Origin: Microcoleus vaginatus WJT46-NPBG5
GTDB lineage: Bacteria; Cyanobacteriota; Cyanobacteriia; Cyanobacteriales; Oscillatoriaceae
Length of the DNA stretch: 63,449 nt
Direction: 5' to 3'
Assembly: GCA_019359355.1 (NCBI GenBank)
Contig: JAHHHM010000032.1
Location: 1 to 63,449, forward strand
Positions 26,788 to 36,160 of this stretch are shown here, in pieces (the stretch's first letter is position 1; the number at the start of each line of letters is the position of its first letter). The notes beneath the pieces were generated by a model. That model ran no database searches. It saw only the letters and a program-made list of their open reading frames with translations, and was not told where the DNA came from. A program made the translations under genes and the position numbers.

Positions 26788-27801
26788 ATGACATCTGAAC
26801 AAATCCGCCAACGCTCAGACCTCTTAAATACCCAAGTGATCACCCGCACCACCGGCAAGCGCCTAGGGGTGGTTAAGGAGCTATTAGTAGACATTGATCG
26901 GCGGGAGGTTGTGGCACTCGGTTTACGAGACAACCTGCTCTCGGTCGCTGGAATGCCCCGGTTTATGCTCCTCACCAGCATCCGGCAGATGGGCGACGTG
27001 ATTTTAGTTGAGGATGAAAACGTCATTGAAGATATTGACGTTGATTCCTACAGCAGCTTGATCGGTAGTGAAGTGATCACCGAAACCGGCGAACTGTTGG
27101 GCAAAGTGCGTGGCTTCAAATTCAACACAGAAACCGGCACCGTCGTTTCCCTCATCCTAGCTTCGATAGGCGTTCCGCTGATTCCCGATCAAGTAATCAG
27201 TACCTATGAACTGCCGATTGAGGAAATTATCAGCAGTGGTCCAAACCGGCTGATTGTATTTGAAGGGGCAGAAGAACGCCTCGTTCAATTAACCGTCGGC
27301 GTACTGGAGCGTTTGGGCATTGGCCAAGCGCCTTGGGAACGCGAAGAAGAAGAAACGTATTATGCGCCAGTCGCCCGACCGGAAAACCAATTGGGCACCG
27401 GCATCCCCCTCCGCACCCCAGAACCCATTCGCAAGAGCGAGCCGGTGGTGCAACCAACCTGGGATGAAGATGATTGGGAAGAATCCCAACCTGAACCGAT
27501 CATCGTGCGCCCCTCCCTTCGCCAGCAACCGTCTGAATCGATTTACTACGAAGAAGACCTAGAAGAAGAAGAGAACTGGCGCGAAGCCTCCGTGCGGGAC
27601 GAGTACGAGGAAGAATACGATGATCGTGACTACACTCCAGCCAAGAGCTACGAGGAAGAGTACGACGAAGATTATGAGTACGAGGATATAGAGGCGGATG
27701 CCTGGGCAGATGATGAATCACCCAAGCCTTATCAAGCCCCCCGCGTCAACATCCCAGAGAAAACCAAGATGCCAGAGTACGAAGAGGAACCGGGTTACTA
27801 A
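26788..27801 (+). CDS. PRC-barrel protein with acidic tail
   Basis: 337 residues. Two PRC-barrel domains: residues about 5-85 (LNTQVITRTTGKRLGVVKEL...) and 86-170 (LIGSEVITETGELLGKVRGF...). The C-terminal half is an extended, very acidic, Tyr- and Glu-rich disordered region. PRC barrels bind protein partners and occur in RNA-processing factors and photosynthetic reaction-centre subunits; here the role is unknown. It follows smc with a 139-base gap and is probably transcribed separately. Start at the ATG 26788 is supported by the first PRC barrel beginning just after it. Confidence 0.85.
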   Translation: MTSEQIRQRSDLLNTQVITRTTGKRLGVVKELLVDIDRREVVALGLRDNLLSVAGMPRFMLLTSIRQMGDVILVEDENVIEDIDVDSYSSLIGSEVITETGELLGKVRGFKFNTETGTVVSLILASIGVPLIPDQVISTYELPIEEIISSGPNRLIVFEGAEERLVQLTVGVLERLGIGQAPWEREEEETYYAPVARPENQLGTGIPLRTPEPIRKSEPVVQPTWDEDDWEESQPEPIIVRPSLRQQPSESIYYEEDLEEEENWREASVRDEYEEEYDDRDYTPAKSYEEEYDEDYEYEDIEADAWADDESPKPYQAPRVNIPEKTKMPEYEEEPGY

Positions 27802-28010
27802 GGTATAGGGCATAGGGCATAGGGCATGGGGAAATGGGCATGGGGCATAGGGCATGAGAAGAGGGAAAACCAGGAAGAAGCCTCCCTCTTACCTCAAACT
27901 CAAGACTCAAAACTGAGCACTCTTCCACTCATCTCTCATCTCTTAGCGCTCATCTCCCCCTCTTCTAGTGATGACTGCCCATGCCCCATGCCCCATGCCC
28001 CATGCCCCTC
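27802..28010. repeat. two clusters of heptamer short tandem repeats
   Basis: gggcata / gggcatg heptamers at 27802-27860 and ccccatg heptamers at 27977-28009, with less regular sequence between. They fill the gap between the convergent PRC-barrel and dacB genes. Confidence 0.8.
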
Positions 28011-28014
28011 TCGC

Positions 28015-29520
28015 TCAACAAGAACGCAACCGAGTCAGTAACAGTACAATCTCATCAATTGCTTGACGCTGTTGGCCGGCAGATTGATGAGATTGATTGA
28101 CGATAATGCTAAAAACTAAAGGTGGATAGTTCAGCGGGCGGGCATATCCTGACAACGCTGAAACGCCGGTAACGGTGCCGGTTTTCGCTTGAATAATTCC
28201 TTGGGCGGTTGTATCGCGAAAACGGTATTTGAGAGTGCCACTAACCCCGGCAACGGGTAGTGAAGTTTGGTAAATCTCGGCTGCCGGTGAATTCGCCATT
28301 GCCCGAAGTGTTTGCACCAAAGCTTCTGGACTGACTAAGTTATGACGGGACAACCCAGAACCATCTTCTGGGATGTAGGTTTCTGGGTTAACGCCTAATT
28401 GCGTTAACGTGGCTTTTAGCACTTCTAAACCGGCATCTGCGGTGTCTTTGCCGGCCATCGCTGGATCTGCCTTGGCAACGACACCGAGAGAACGCAGCAG
28501 CGCTTCTGCATACAAATTATTACTTTCCTGGTTCGTCTTCATCACCAGTTCAGACAAGGGTGGGGATTCAACCGCCGCTAGTTCCACTTCACCGACAGTT
28601 GGGGTGCCGGCTCCGACTTGCGCCCGTTTGACTGCAATTCCTTCGGCTGCTAATGCTTGCCGGAAGCGCTGCAAAAAGTTTTCAGCAGGGTTGACAATTG
28701 CGACACCGACCTCTTCCGGTTCTGCGCCGGCACGCAACTGGCCTTTAATTCGTACGATAGGCCGGCTCAAATCACGCCCTACCTCTAAAAACTCTAGTTC
28801 ATTTGGCCCAACTGTTATCGAATTGTTTTCAACTCGCCACGCCCTTGCTTCTTTGGGATCGTCCCAAGTGACACTTAAGGGTTGACCGGCAGCTTGGGGG
28901 GACAGTGTCAAATTAATCGCATTTTCATTAACAATTAAACTATTCACCGGCGCGCCATAGCCGGCTTGCACATCTTCCCATTGCCAATTGGGGTTCACCG
29001 GCTGCCCTTGAAAATAACTATCCTCAACAACCATCTGCCCGACTTGGCGAATTCCACGACTTTTCAACTGTTGCGCCAAACTCGCCAGATGGGCGTCCGT
29101 TAAGCTAGGATCGCCGCGCCCTACAACCCGCAAAGACGCTTCTCCTCCACTGACGGGAGTTCCATAAACCGAGGTGCGGATGCGAAATTGAGTGCCGAGT
29201 TTTGTCAAAGCAGCGGCAGTCGTGAGCAGTTTTTCATTCGATGCCGGGATGAAATAGCTTTCTCCCTGCCGGTTGTACAGCGTTTGGCCATCTGTGGGAG
29301 AAAGCGGTTCTACAAGAATTCCCCAACGCGCCCGACTGAACTGGGGGCGGTTAGCGATGGCATCAATCGCTTCTGGCAACTGCGCCGGACAGATCGGCTG
29401 CGTTGCCGGTGCATTTTTTGGCGTCTGGGCAGATGCCGGCATTCCTACCCACTGCGAACCCAGAATTAGTAGCAACGCACCAATCGGTTGACCGAAATTT
29501 GCCATCCATTTAACAGTCAT
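28015..29520 (-). CDS. dacB: D-alanyl-D-alanine carboxypeptidase/endopeptidase (PBP4 type)
   Basis: 501 residues, S13 family. A signal peptide (hydrophobic 11-24, cleavage near ASAQT) sends it to the periplasm. The penicillin-binding motifs are SNEK (Ser94, Lys97), SNN near residue 336 and KTG near 455, with the large insert between motifs 1 and 2 typical of class C PBPs. It trims or cuts peptidoglycan cross-links. Stand-alone gene on the minus strand. Confident. Confidence 0.93.
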   Translation of the reverse strand: MTVKWMANFGQPIGALLLILGSQWVGMPASAQTPKNAPATQPICPAQLPEAIDAIANRPQFSRARWGILVEPLSPTDGQTLYNRQGESYFIPASNEKLLTTAAALTKLGTQFRIRTSVYGTPVSGGEASLRVVGRGDPSLTDAHLASLAQQLKSRGIRQVGQMVVEDSYFQGQPVNPNWQWEDVQAGYGAPVNSLIVNENAINLTLSPQAAGQPLSVTWDDPKEARAWRVENNSITVGPNELEFLEVGRDLSRPIVRIKGQLRAGAEPEEVGVAIVNPAENFLQRFRQALAAEGIAVKRAQVGAGTPTVGEVELAAVESPPLSELVMKTNQESNNLYAEALLRSLGVVAKADPAMAGKDTADAGLEVLKATLTQLGVNPETYIPEDGSGLSRHNLVSPEALVQTLRAMANSPAAEIYQTSLPVAGVSGTLKYRFRDTTAQGIIQAKTGTVTGVSALSGYARPLNYPPLVFSIIVNQSHQSAGQQRQAIDEIVLLLTRLRSC

Positions 29521-29899
29521 AGGAAATATTAGAAAGTATTTTTGAACAAGACGGCGTAGAAATCTACGGCTCTATAAATTTCGCACATTACAGCTTCATT
29601 CCCGTAAAAAAACGGCGGAAGTATAAATGAGTTGCCAATGACTTAAAGTGTTTGATAAAAGCCTTCATATTGACCACATATTGAAATGAAACTTTTCCTT
29701 TAGTCTGCGCTGTTTCCCTAAACCTAATAAGCTATCGAGTCAGGTTTTGTTTTTTTTACGATTCCTGGGAGATGAAAAAATTTTTACTAAAAATTTTAGC
29801 AAATTTTATTGGATAGTTTTAAAAACCGCAGACCCTAGAGATCAATATAGATAAACCCGACTATCTGACAGAATTTGGGCAGGAGAGATCCATGAACAA
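29521..29899. other. intergenic region with hairpin; no clear gene
   Basis: About 380 bases. A hairpin cgtaga-aa-tctacg lies at 29555-29568 near the dacB start. At 29892 an ATG with a strong aggagaga leader opens a 23-codon frame, shifted relative to the 68-codon frame at 29900. A/T-rich promoter-like sequence precedes it. Confidence 0.45.
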
Positions 29900-30106
29900 G
29901 TGGCTTCTGTGTTTTCAAATGCTTTGGGGATCGAGCCGGCAAATTATTGGCGCAATTGCTTAGACGCTAGCGGGAACCACTTAAGTTTTTTTAACAAAAA
30001 TCCCCAAGAGAAAGAATTCACTCTTATGGCAGAGGGCACAGACTGCCCGGTTGTATGTAAAGTTTTTAGGATAGCCAAGACTATAGAAGACTCATGGTTA
30101 GACTGA
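29900..30106 (+). CDS. doubtful small protein (possible frameshifted gene)
   Basis: 68 residues from GTG 29900, ending four bases before the start of the gene at 30111. The best ribosome site and ATG (29892) lead into a different frame that stops after 23 codons, so this may be a small gene broken by an indel. It contains three Cys and no recognised motif. Not confident that it is expressed. Confidence 0.3.
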   Translation: MASVFSNALGIEPANYWRNCLDASGNHLSFFNKNPQEKEFTLMAEGTDCPVVCKVFRIAKTIEDSWLD

Positions 30107-30110
30107 GCTT

Positions 30111-31316
30111 ATGAAAACACGCAATCAAAATGTTGAAACGTCTAACGGAACCCCCGAAAGTAAACGTCGTGGCAGCAGTTTAAACAGCTTTTTGGCGGGT
30201 GCGGCTTCGGTACTGGTGCTGTTGCTAGCCGGCGGTGCCTTCTTACTGTATCGAGCTATGCAAACGGGGCGGGTGAACGAGCCTGTTAGTCCAGCAGTGA
30301 ATAATAGAGTAGAAATCGCCTCCCCTCCCCCAATTCTGGCAACGCCGGTTCCCCCATCGGCAGGCAATACTGTTGGGCTTCAACCGGGACAATTTGCAGT
30401 GGCGGCTTTTGGAGATAAGGCGAGAGTTGAGCTACTATCTGTGCAACGAGTTCCCGGAAAACCTGAAGAGGTGCGAATTGCAATGCGAGTTGAGCGTCTT
30501 GCAGATGAAGCTGCCGGTGAAATTATTGACGTGGGGGCAACAAGCGCTCGTAATTCAGACACCTTTGATACTTACCAGGCGGTTGATCCGCTCAATCGCT
30601 CATCCGGAATGATTTCTTTGTTTGAGTTGCGTCGAGGGCAGCCGGTGGAAGGGTATGCGGTGTTGAATGTGCCCCCAACGGTGAAGGCGATTGATGTCGT
30701 TATCGAAAACGTCGGCGTGTTTAAAAAGGTTCCGGTCGCACCGGCAGGACAGGGAACTAACCCACAAAATAGTTCTTTAGTCAATCCGTCTGTTGGTACA
30801 TCTACGACGGCCATCTCCCCACTTCCGAAGCCGCCGGTTGGTGTTGCCGGCAAAACACCGGCAGCGCAGTCAACAACAGCTGCAACTCCATCCCCTAGTC
30901 CCACGGCTGTAGCACCTCAAGCCGGTGCAGAAATGAAACCGGGTGAGTTTGTCCAACAAGCCTATGGATCGAAAGGAGAAGTGGAACTGCTTTCTGTCAA
31001 GCGAATTCAAGATCCAGAGACGGGAAATCGTGACGTTGTGAATGTGCAGATGCGAATTCGCCGCAATGCGGATCAAGTAGCGGCAATGGACATTATCGGT
31101 GTAGGAGAAACAGCCGCCCGCAATCCCCAAACCACCGAATCTTATAAAGCGATTGATATGGTTGATCACTCAACCGGCTCGGTTTCTTTATCGCAACTGC
31201 GCCCGAATGCGTCGGCAGATGCTTATGTCTGGCTGAGAGTGCCGGAGACTGTGAAAAGCCTGGATATCTTTGTCCCGGAAACAGCGGCATTTAAAAATGT
31301 GCCAATTTCTAATTAG
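30111..31316 (+). CDS. membrane-anchored protein with a duplicated domain
   Basis: 401 residues. A single N-terminal membrane helix (about 29-48) is followed by a Pro-rich linker, then two homologous domains of about 120 residues: 87-212 and 278-400. Matching segments are FGDKARVELLSVQRV / YGSKGEVELLSVKRI, VGATSARNSDT / VGETAARNPQT, and VPPTVKAIDV / VPETVKSLDI. A Thr/Pro/Ala linker with SPSPTA separates them. The protein is likely periplasmic, anchored in the inner membrane. The domain resembles DUF4352-type beta-sandwiches in size, but the family is unconfirmed. Confidence 0.75.
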   Translation: MKTRNQNVETSNGTPESKRRGSSLNSFLAGAASVLVLLLAGGAFLLYRAMQTGRVNEPVSPAVNNRVEIASPPPILATPVPPSAGNTVGLQPGQFAVAAFGDKARVELLSVQRVPGKPEEVRIAMRVERLADEAAGEIIDVGATSARNSDTFDTYQAVDPLNRSSGMISLFELRRGQPVEGYAVLNVPPTVKAIDVVIENVGVFKKVPVAPAGQGTNPQNSSLVNPSVGTSTTAISPLPKPPVGVAGKTPAAQSTTAATPSPSPTAVAPQAGAEMKPGEFVQQAYGSKGEVELLSVKRIQDPETGNRDVVNVQMRIRRNADQVAAMDIIGVGETAARNPQTTESYKAIDMVDHSTGSVSLSQLRPNASADAYVWLRVPETVKSLDIFVPETAAFKNVPISN

Positions 31317-31333
31317 CTGGTTTTTTCGTGCCT

Positions 31334-31374
31334 GAGCAGAATGCAAATAAGTTAAGCGTCGCTGCATTCTGCTC
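31334..31374. terminator. 12-bp stem-loop terminator
   Basis: gagcagaatgca (31334-31345) and tgcattctgctc (31363-31374) form a perfect 12-bp stem with a 17-base loop. It lies just after the 30111 gene and before the convergent fdhD, so it can serve both. Confidence 0.75.
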
Positions 31375-31439
31375 AAGTTTGAATGCCTGACTTTTCCACA
31401 AAGTACGGTTTTTGACGCTACTTTCTAACTCAAAATTCA

Positions 31440-31466
31440 TAACTTATAACTCAGCACTCAGCACTT
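31440..31466. repeat. short tandem repeat (CTCAGCA)
   Basis: ctcagcactcagcact overlaps the 3' end of fdhD; same heptamer as inside smc. Confidence 0.6.
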
Positions 31467-32317
31467 ACTGTAACTTTTGCGAGAATTCGCTCTATGCCCG
31501 AGTAGACATTGAAGCGTTCCCCGCGCAGGAATCCGATTAAGGTGATGCCAAATTCTTGCGCGAGTGCGACTGCTAAACTGCTGGGTGCGGAAACCGCACA
31601 GACAATGGGTACACTTGCAACCAGACACTTTTGTAATATTTCAAAACTTGTTCGCCCACTCACCATTACAATGTTGCTAGAAAGGGGGAGATAATCTCCA
31701 AGGATTGCCCAACCGATGAGTTTATCAAGGGCATTGTGCCGGCCTACATCTTCTCGCAGTGCTAACAGTTTTCCCTCAGTATCGAATAAAGCTGCTGCGT
31801 GTAAGCCGCCGGTGGTTGCGAAAACTCGCTGAGCGTTTCGCAACTTTTCTGGCAGACTGTAAAATATTTCTGTTGAAACTGCCGGCCCTTCAGTAATAAC
31901 CGGAGAACGTTGCAGGCGCAAGGCTTCTAAGCTAGTTTTTCCGCACACCCCACAAGCGCTGGTTGTGTAAAAGTGGCGTTCCAAACTCACTAAATCTGGG
32001 CAGACATTGCCGGCAAGTTCCACATTCACAATATTATCGTGATTTTCGATATCTACGCCCGGATCGGTGCAGTGTGTCATGCGGTGGATATCTTGCCGGC
32101 TATTAATGACGCCTTCACTGTATAAAAAGCCGGCTGCCAGCTCAAAGTCATTTCCCGGCGTCCGCATGGTAATTGCAATCGTACGCCTCATGCCGGCGAC
32201 AATCAAGCGAATTTCTAAAGGTTCTTCTGTGGCAAGACGATCTGAACGCGATTGTACTTGCCCATTTTCTACCACCCAAACTTGGGTTTTCGTCTTGCTG
32301 CCTGGAGTTGCCTTCAT
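31451..32317 (-). CDS. fdhD: formate dehydrogenase accessory sulfurtransferase FdhD
   Basis: 288 residues. FdhD transfers sulfur to the molybdenum cofactor of formate dehydrogenase-type enzymes. The sulfur-carrying cysteines are Cys122 and Cys125 (ACGVCGK), and motifs TTGGLHAA, EDVGRHNALDKLIG and VSGRTSFEI of the family are present. Its natural client is likely the FdhF-like protein encoded upstream on the same strand. Start ATG at 32317. Confident. Confidence 0.95.
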   Translation of the reverse strand: MKATPGSKTKTQVWVVENGQVQSRSDRLATEEPLEIRLIVAGMRRTIAITMRTPGNDFELAAGFLYSEGVINSRQDIHRMTHCTDPGVDIENHDNIVNVELAGNVCPDLVSLERHFYTTSACGVCGKTSLEALRLQRSPVITEGPAVSTEIFYSLPEKLRNAQRVFATTGGLHAAALFDTEGKLLALREDVGRHNALDKLIGWAILGDYLPLSSNIVMVSGRTSFEILQKCLVASVPIVCAVSAPSSLAVALAQEFGITLIGFLRGERFNVYSGIERILAKVTVSAEC

Positions 32318-32353
32318 CAGTTAGCTTTTTTGGTTTATTTAGCTAAATATCTT

Positions 32354-33418
32354 TCAGGTTTGGACTGAAAATTCCGCTGCATCCACTCCCCAATTTACCC
32401 AGGAAATTGCCTCTCTCGCTGATTGTACATCAGGGGGAACTCGTAAGGCATAAGTGCAGCCGGTGCTGGGGCAAGTCATTTTTAATAAAAATATTGGCTC
32501 AACATCAGCATTTTCTATTTTTAAAAGCGTGTATTCTTGCCAAGCATCTAACGTTTCAGCTTGCAATTCTTGGCTTATTCGCCCGTAACCAATTTCCTGA
32601 ACTAATACTCGACGAACTTCAGCATTGCGTTCTTCAATAAGCCATTGAGCTTGCCACTGATGTGGCTGTAATTTTCCGTATTTTTCAGGTAATGTTACAC
32701 CGTGATAGGAGTATAAGCTGAATCCATCCGCATACTGAAGGGCGGCTTCCCCTTCCGCGTGAAGGCGATTGTCACTATCAAAAGAGAGTTTGACAGGCCG
32801 GTTACAAATAATAGCTATCTTATTATAATAAAAAGTCCAGCCGGTATTTTTGACAAGTGACTGAAATAATGACCAGTTTTTTTCATCATAATGGCAATCT
32901 AATGCAGTTATACAAAAGTCGAATAAACATCCACTACCCGCCCAAGTTTCGGATTTAACAGACTCAGAAAAAGCTAAATTAAGAAAGCTATTTCCGATAT
33001 CTTGCTCCAAATATCTCTTGAGTTGCGGATAAAAGCTCTCCCACAGTTTCTCTTTGAGTGGTTGCAGAAGTTGGCTTTCTAATTGAGTGAATAATTGACT
33101 TTCCACTTGACTCAATAATTCGCTTTCCAGTTGAGTTAACAGTTGGCTTTTTAACTGATTGCTTAGTGAACTCCATCGATTCGTGCAAAATTGGTGATGT
33201 TTCTTTTTAAGGATCTTCAAAGCCTCATAAGGGCTATCATAAAAAAGAATCTCTGGCTCAGATAAGCCCATCAAAGCATAAACTTCTTTTATTGTTTCCG
33301 AGGCTTTTTGCCGATCAATCGGTTGAGTTGCTACCGCGATTTTTCTCCACTTTTCCGAGTAAAGCGGAATTAAAGCTTCTTGCTCAGGCGTTAGTTTTTC
33401 AATCTTAATCCTCGACAT
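32354..33418 (-). CDS. DUF6745-like hypothetical protein
   Basis: About 354 residues from ATG 33418 (MSRIKIEKLTPEQ), overlapping the preceding small gene by 14 bases; a longer start at 33439 is possible. The N-terminus (KLTPEQEALIPLYSEKWRKIA) and the repetitive segment near residues 95-135, with 8-residue units like QLESQLLT, fit the large cyanobacterial DUF6745-type family. A conserved C-terminal domain ends near CPSTGCTYALRVP. No catalytic motif known. Operon with the small gene above, FdhD and the FdhF-like gene suggests a redox or regulatory link. Confidence 0.75.
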   Translation of the reverse strand: MSRIKIEKLTPEQEALIPLYSEKWRKIAVATQPIDRQKASETIKEVYALMGLSEPEILFYDSPYEALKILKKKHHQFCTNRWSSLSNQLKSQLLTQLESELLSQVESQLFTQLESQLLQPLKEKLWESFYPQLKRYLEQDIGNSFLNLAFSESVKSETWAGSGCLFDFCITALDCHYDEKNWSLFQSLVKNTGWTFYYNKIAIICNRPVKLSFDSDNRLHAEGEAALQYADGFSLYSYHGVTLPEKYGKLQPHQWQAQWLIEERNAEVRRVLVQEIGYGRISQELQAETLDAWQEYTLLKIENADVEPIFLLKMTCPSTGCTYALRVPPDVQSAREAISWVNWGVDAAEFSVQT

Positions 33419-33698
33419 ATCGCCATCCAGCCGGCTCATATTCTCGCTGAATTCGTACCATCCAATCGCCTTGTGGAATGGTAATTGCTTGATGTTCTTC
33501 GTGCGTTAAAGTTGCTGTTTCTGATAATACGTGCAGATAGAGAGTGCCATTTTTTTCGTACAACTCAGCTTCTCCTTCACTAATCTGATGTTTGTGTCCC
33601 GTTACCTCCCCTTCTGCAAGCGTTAAATGGGGGAGTTTTTCGCCCACAATTTGAGATGCCGGTGTTAAAATCACATCGCCTTGTCGCATCGGTTGCAT
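33405..33698 (-). CDS. small hypothetical cupin-like protein
   Basis: 97 residues, with GEVTGHKHQ, HVLSETATLTHEEHQAI and WMVRIQREYEP. His residues in a short beta-rich protein suggest a small cupin-type barrel, but key ligands are not certain. It sits between the FdhF-like gene and the DUF6745-like gene (27-base gap and 14-base overlap), so it is co-transcribed with them. Function unknown. Confidence 0.7.
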   Translation of the reverse strand: MQPMRQGDVILTPASQIVGEKLPHLTLAEGEVTGHKHQISEGEAELYEKNGTLYLHVLSETATLTHEEHQAITIPQGDWMVRIQREYEPAGWRYVED

Positions 33699-33724
33699 AA
33701 GTTTTACTCCAATTCTTACAGGGT

Positions 33725-36013
33725 TTATCTTTCAACTTTTTCCAAACGCACTAAAGCGTTATAATCTGGGATGCCGGCTTGGGGTGAGCGTTTGTTTCTA
33801 TCTAACAAAACATTACCTTCTGGCCAATGTACTTGTAAATTTCCCGGTAAAACCGGCGCTATGTAAATTTTTCCTTCCAATTTGCCAAAGTCATTGCTTA
33901 AAGTTACAGAACTCCCCTCTTTTAATCCTAAATTTTCCGCATCTTCTTTGCAAATAAAAATGGCTTCTCGGAAAGCGCCGGTGATCGCATCTTTCTGTGC
34001 TTGAACCATGCTATTAAACTGCTTGCCGCGTCGGGTTGTCACGCGGAACATTCCTTCAGGCAACTCAGGCTTATAAGGCAAAGCTAAAGCGGCAAAATGA
34101 GCTTTGCCATCTGCTGTAGAGAAATTCCAATCTTGGCAGAGATGGGAACCGCCATACTGAAACTGATCACCGGCTTGCTTTAAATGCTGGATACCATCGT
34201 AAAAATGAACGACTTTGGCAATTTCTTCACGGATAGCTTGGGTGGTATCAGAAGCCGATATTTCATTAGAGAAATGCAGTTTTTCTGCAGAGAAATGCAG
34301 TTTTTCTGCAATTTCTGGTCGCACTTTTCGTGCAATTTCCATCATAACTTCCCATTCGGGACGTGCTTCACCGATGCGTCTTCCTGGAATTTCTGGACTA
34401 AAGATAATTCGACGTTCCGTACTCGTTGAAGTGACACCACCAGGGATTTCATAACGAGTGGTTGCCGGCAATAAAACAACGGTATCAGCCGGCTCTAATA
34501 GCATTTGGCTAGAAAGTACAATATCCATGTGTACTCGCATCGGCACCCGGTTTAAAGCTTCCTCAACATAATCCGGATCGGGCATCACTTCCAGAAAATT
34601 TCCGCCAACAGAAAACAGCACATCTAACTGTCCCTCATAGGCAGCTTCAATCATTTCTGAAGCAATTAAGCCGGGAGTTGCCGGCACTTCAAAGCCCCAA
34701 AATTTACTTAATTCTGCTGCATTTTCAGGAGTAATTGGTTTGCCGGCAGGAAAAGCAGTTGCATAAGCGCCCATTTCTGCGCCGCCTTGAACCCCAGAAT
34801 GTCCGCGAATGGGCATCAATCCGCAGCCTTCGCGTCCAACAAACCCTTTTGTTAGGGCTAAATTGATAATCGCTTTTACATTATCTTCGCCGCACTCATG
34901 CTGGGTAATTCCCATACTCCAGACAAACACAGCTTTCTGCGCTTCTCCCACCATCTGAGCAAACGCATACATCTCATCGCGGGATGCACCGGCAGCTTTT
35001 TCTAATTCTTCCCAAGATTGGCTATCAAGTGCTGCTTTTAACTCCTCAAAGCCGGCAGTAAAGTTTTGAATAAATGACTCATCCAGCCAATTATTTTCAA
35101 CCAAATGTTTCAAGGTGCCGTTAAGAAAAGCAATATCTCCCCCAACATTCACCAAGAAAAACCGCTCAGCAAATTTTGTGCCAAATATCGCACTTTCCAC
35201 AATCGAAGGCACCCAATACCGCTCCATTCCCGGTTCGCGGTAGCTATTAATCACCACAATTTTCGTGCCGGCTTTCTTTGCCCAGTGGAGATATTTAACC
35301 GTAACCGGCTGGTTATTCGCCACATTAGAACCGATGAAAACCAACAAATCTGTCCCGATCCAATCTTTATAAGAACAGGTTGTTGCTGCGACTCCTAATG
35401 CTTCCTTAATACCGGCAGTGCTGGGAGAATGACAAATCCGGGCGGCATTATCAATTGAGTTCGTTCCCATCGCCCGCACGGCTTTCTGCGCGGCATAATA
35501 CGTCTCATTGGGAATTCCCCGACTCGTCAGGTAAAAGCCCATCCTGTCCCGATCTTGCGCTTTCTGGGCAGCGCGAATGCCATCAGCAACCAAATCTAAA
35601 GCTTCATCCCAACTGACTCGGCGAAATCCCGGTTCGCCCTTTTTGCGTACCATTGGGTAAGGAAGCCGGCCTAAATCGCGCAATTCGGCACTGCGCTTGC
35701 CTTTTAACCCAGAAACATCTTCCAGCAGCTTGCTATCAAGTGCCGGCATGGTATTCAATCTGAGCAACCGCAGCCGAACATTGCAAACGTGTACCCCATC
35801 AACCGTCCAATCTTTCATGCCGGTTGTCCCCAAGGCGCAACCGTCGCAAACGCCCTGATTGAGAATTCGCAGCGCATAGGGCAGTTCGTCTAAATTTTCC
35901 CCAATAGCCCGAAACACTTCCCAATAATTATTCGGATATTGCTCACCAATCCCAAAAGGCTTCCAACTCGCCCAGTGTGCCGGTGTCCAACCCTTTTCTG
36001 GTTTTTTTAACAC
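33725..36013 (-). CDS. FdhF/YdeP-family molybdopterin oxidoreductase
   Basis: About 762 residues. The molybdopterin-binding motifs are readable (GSNVANNQPVTVKYLHWAKKAGTKIVVIN; GREGCGLMPIRGHSGVQGGAEMG). The N-terminal iron-sulfur region is degenerate, with only CDGCALG and a later VC, as in YdeP-type relatives rather than FdhF proper. The frame extends to a TTG at 36076, but GTG 36013 has ggggagg eight bases before it and is the better start. FdhD in the same operon fits a sulfurated cofactor. A tandem duplication (EKLHFS twice) lies near residue 600. Substrate unknown; formate oxidation not established. Confidence 0.85.
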   Translation of the reverse strand: MLKKPEKGWTPAHWASWKPFGIGEQYPNNYWEVFRAIGENLDELPYALRILNQGVCDGCALGTTGMKDWTVDGVHVCNVRLRLLRLNTMPALDSKLLEDVSGLKGKRSAELRDLGRLPYPMVRKKGEPGFRRVSWDEALDLVADGIRAAQKAQDRDRMGFYLTSRGIPNETYYAAQKAVRAMGTNSIDNAARICHSPSTAGIKEALGVAATTCSYKDWIGTDLLVFIGSNVANNQPVTVKYLHWAKKAGTKIVVINSYREPGMERYWVPSIVESAIFGTKFAERFFLVNVGGDIAFLNGTLKHLVENNWLDESFIQNFTAGFEELKAALDSQSWEELEKAAGASRDEMYAFAQMVGEAQKAVFVWSMGITQHECGEDNVKAIINLALTKGFVGREGCGLMPIRGHSGVQGGAEMGAYATAFPAGKPITPENAAELSKFWGFEVPATPGLIASEMIEAAYEGQLDVLFSVGGNFLEVMPDPDYVEEALNRVPMRVHMDIVLSSQMLLEPADTVVLLPATTRYEIPGGVTSTSTERRIIFSPEIPGRRIGEARPEWEVMMEIARKVRPEIAEKLHFSAEKLHFSNEISASDTTQAIREEIAKVVHFYDGIQHLKQAGDQFQYGGSHLCQDWNFSTADGKAHFAALALPYKPELPEGMFRVTTRRGKQFNSMVQAQKDAITGAFREAIFICKEDAENLGLKEGSSVTLSNDFGKLEGKIYIAPVLPGNLQVHWPEGNVLLDRNKRSPQAGIPDYNALVRLEKVER

Positions 36014-36084
36014 TTGTTGTGCCTCCCCTAGGACGCGCTGCCTATAAAAATTATAGGGGCTTGGGAGAGTAGGCAAATGCTAAG

Positions 36085-36160
36085 TCATGCCCCATGCCCA
36101 ATCCCCCATGCCCCATCCCCAATCCCCAATGCCCCAATCCCCAAAGATTCAAGCTACGCT
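36085..36160. repeat. heptamer short tandem repeats (CCCCATG / CCCCAAT)
   Basis: Tandem ccccatg, cccaatc and cccaatg units between the divergent FdhF-like and CAP-RTX genes. Confidence 0.8.

Noticed and set aside
27802-28010. Tandem repeats considered as a CRISPR array
   Set aside because: Units are heptamers without spacers; they are short tandem repeats. No CRISPR or cas genes seen.
29770-29815. 14-codon frame MKKFLLKILANFIG considered as a leader peptide
   Set aside because: Too short and A/T-driven; no regulatory structure follows.
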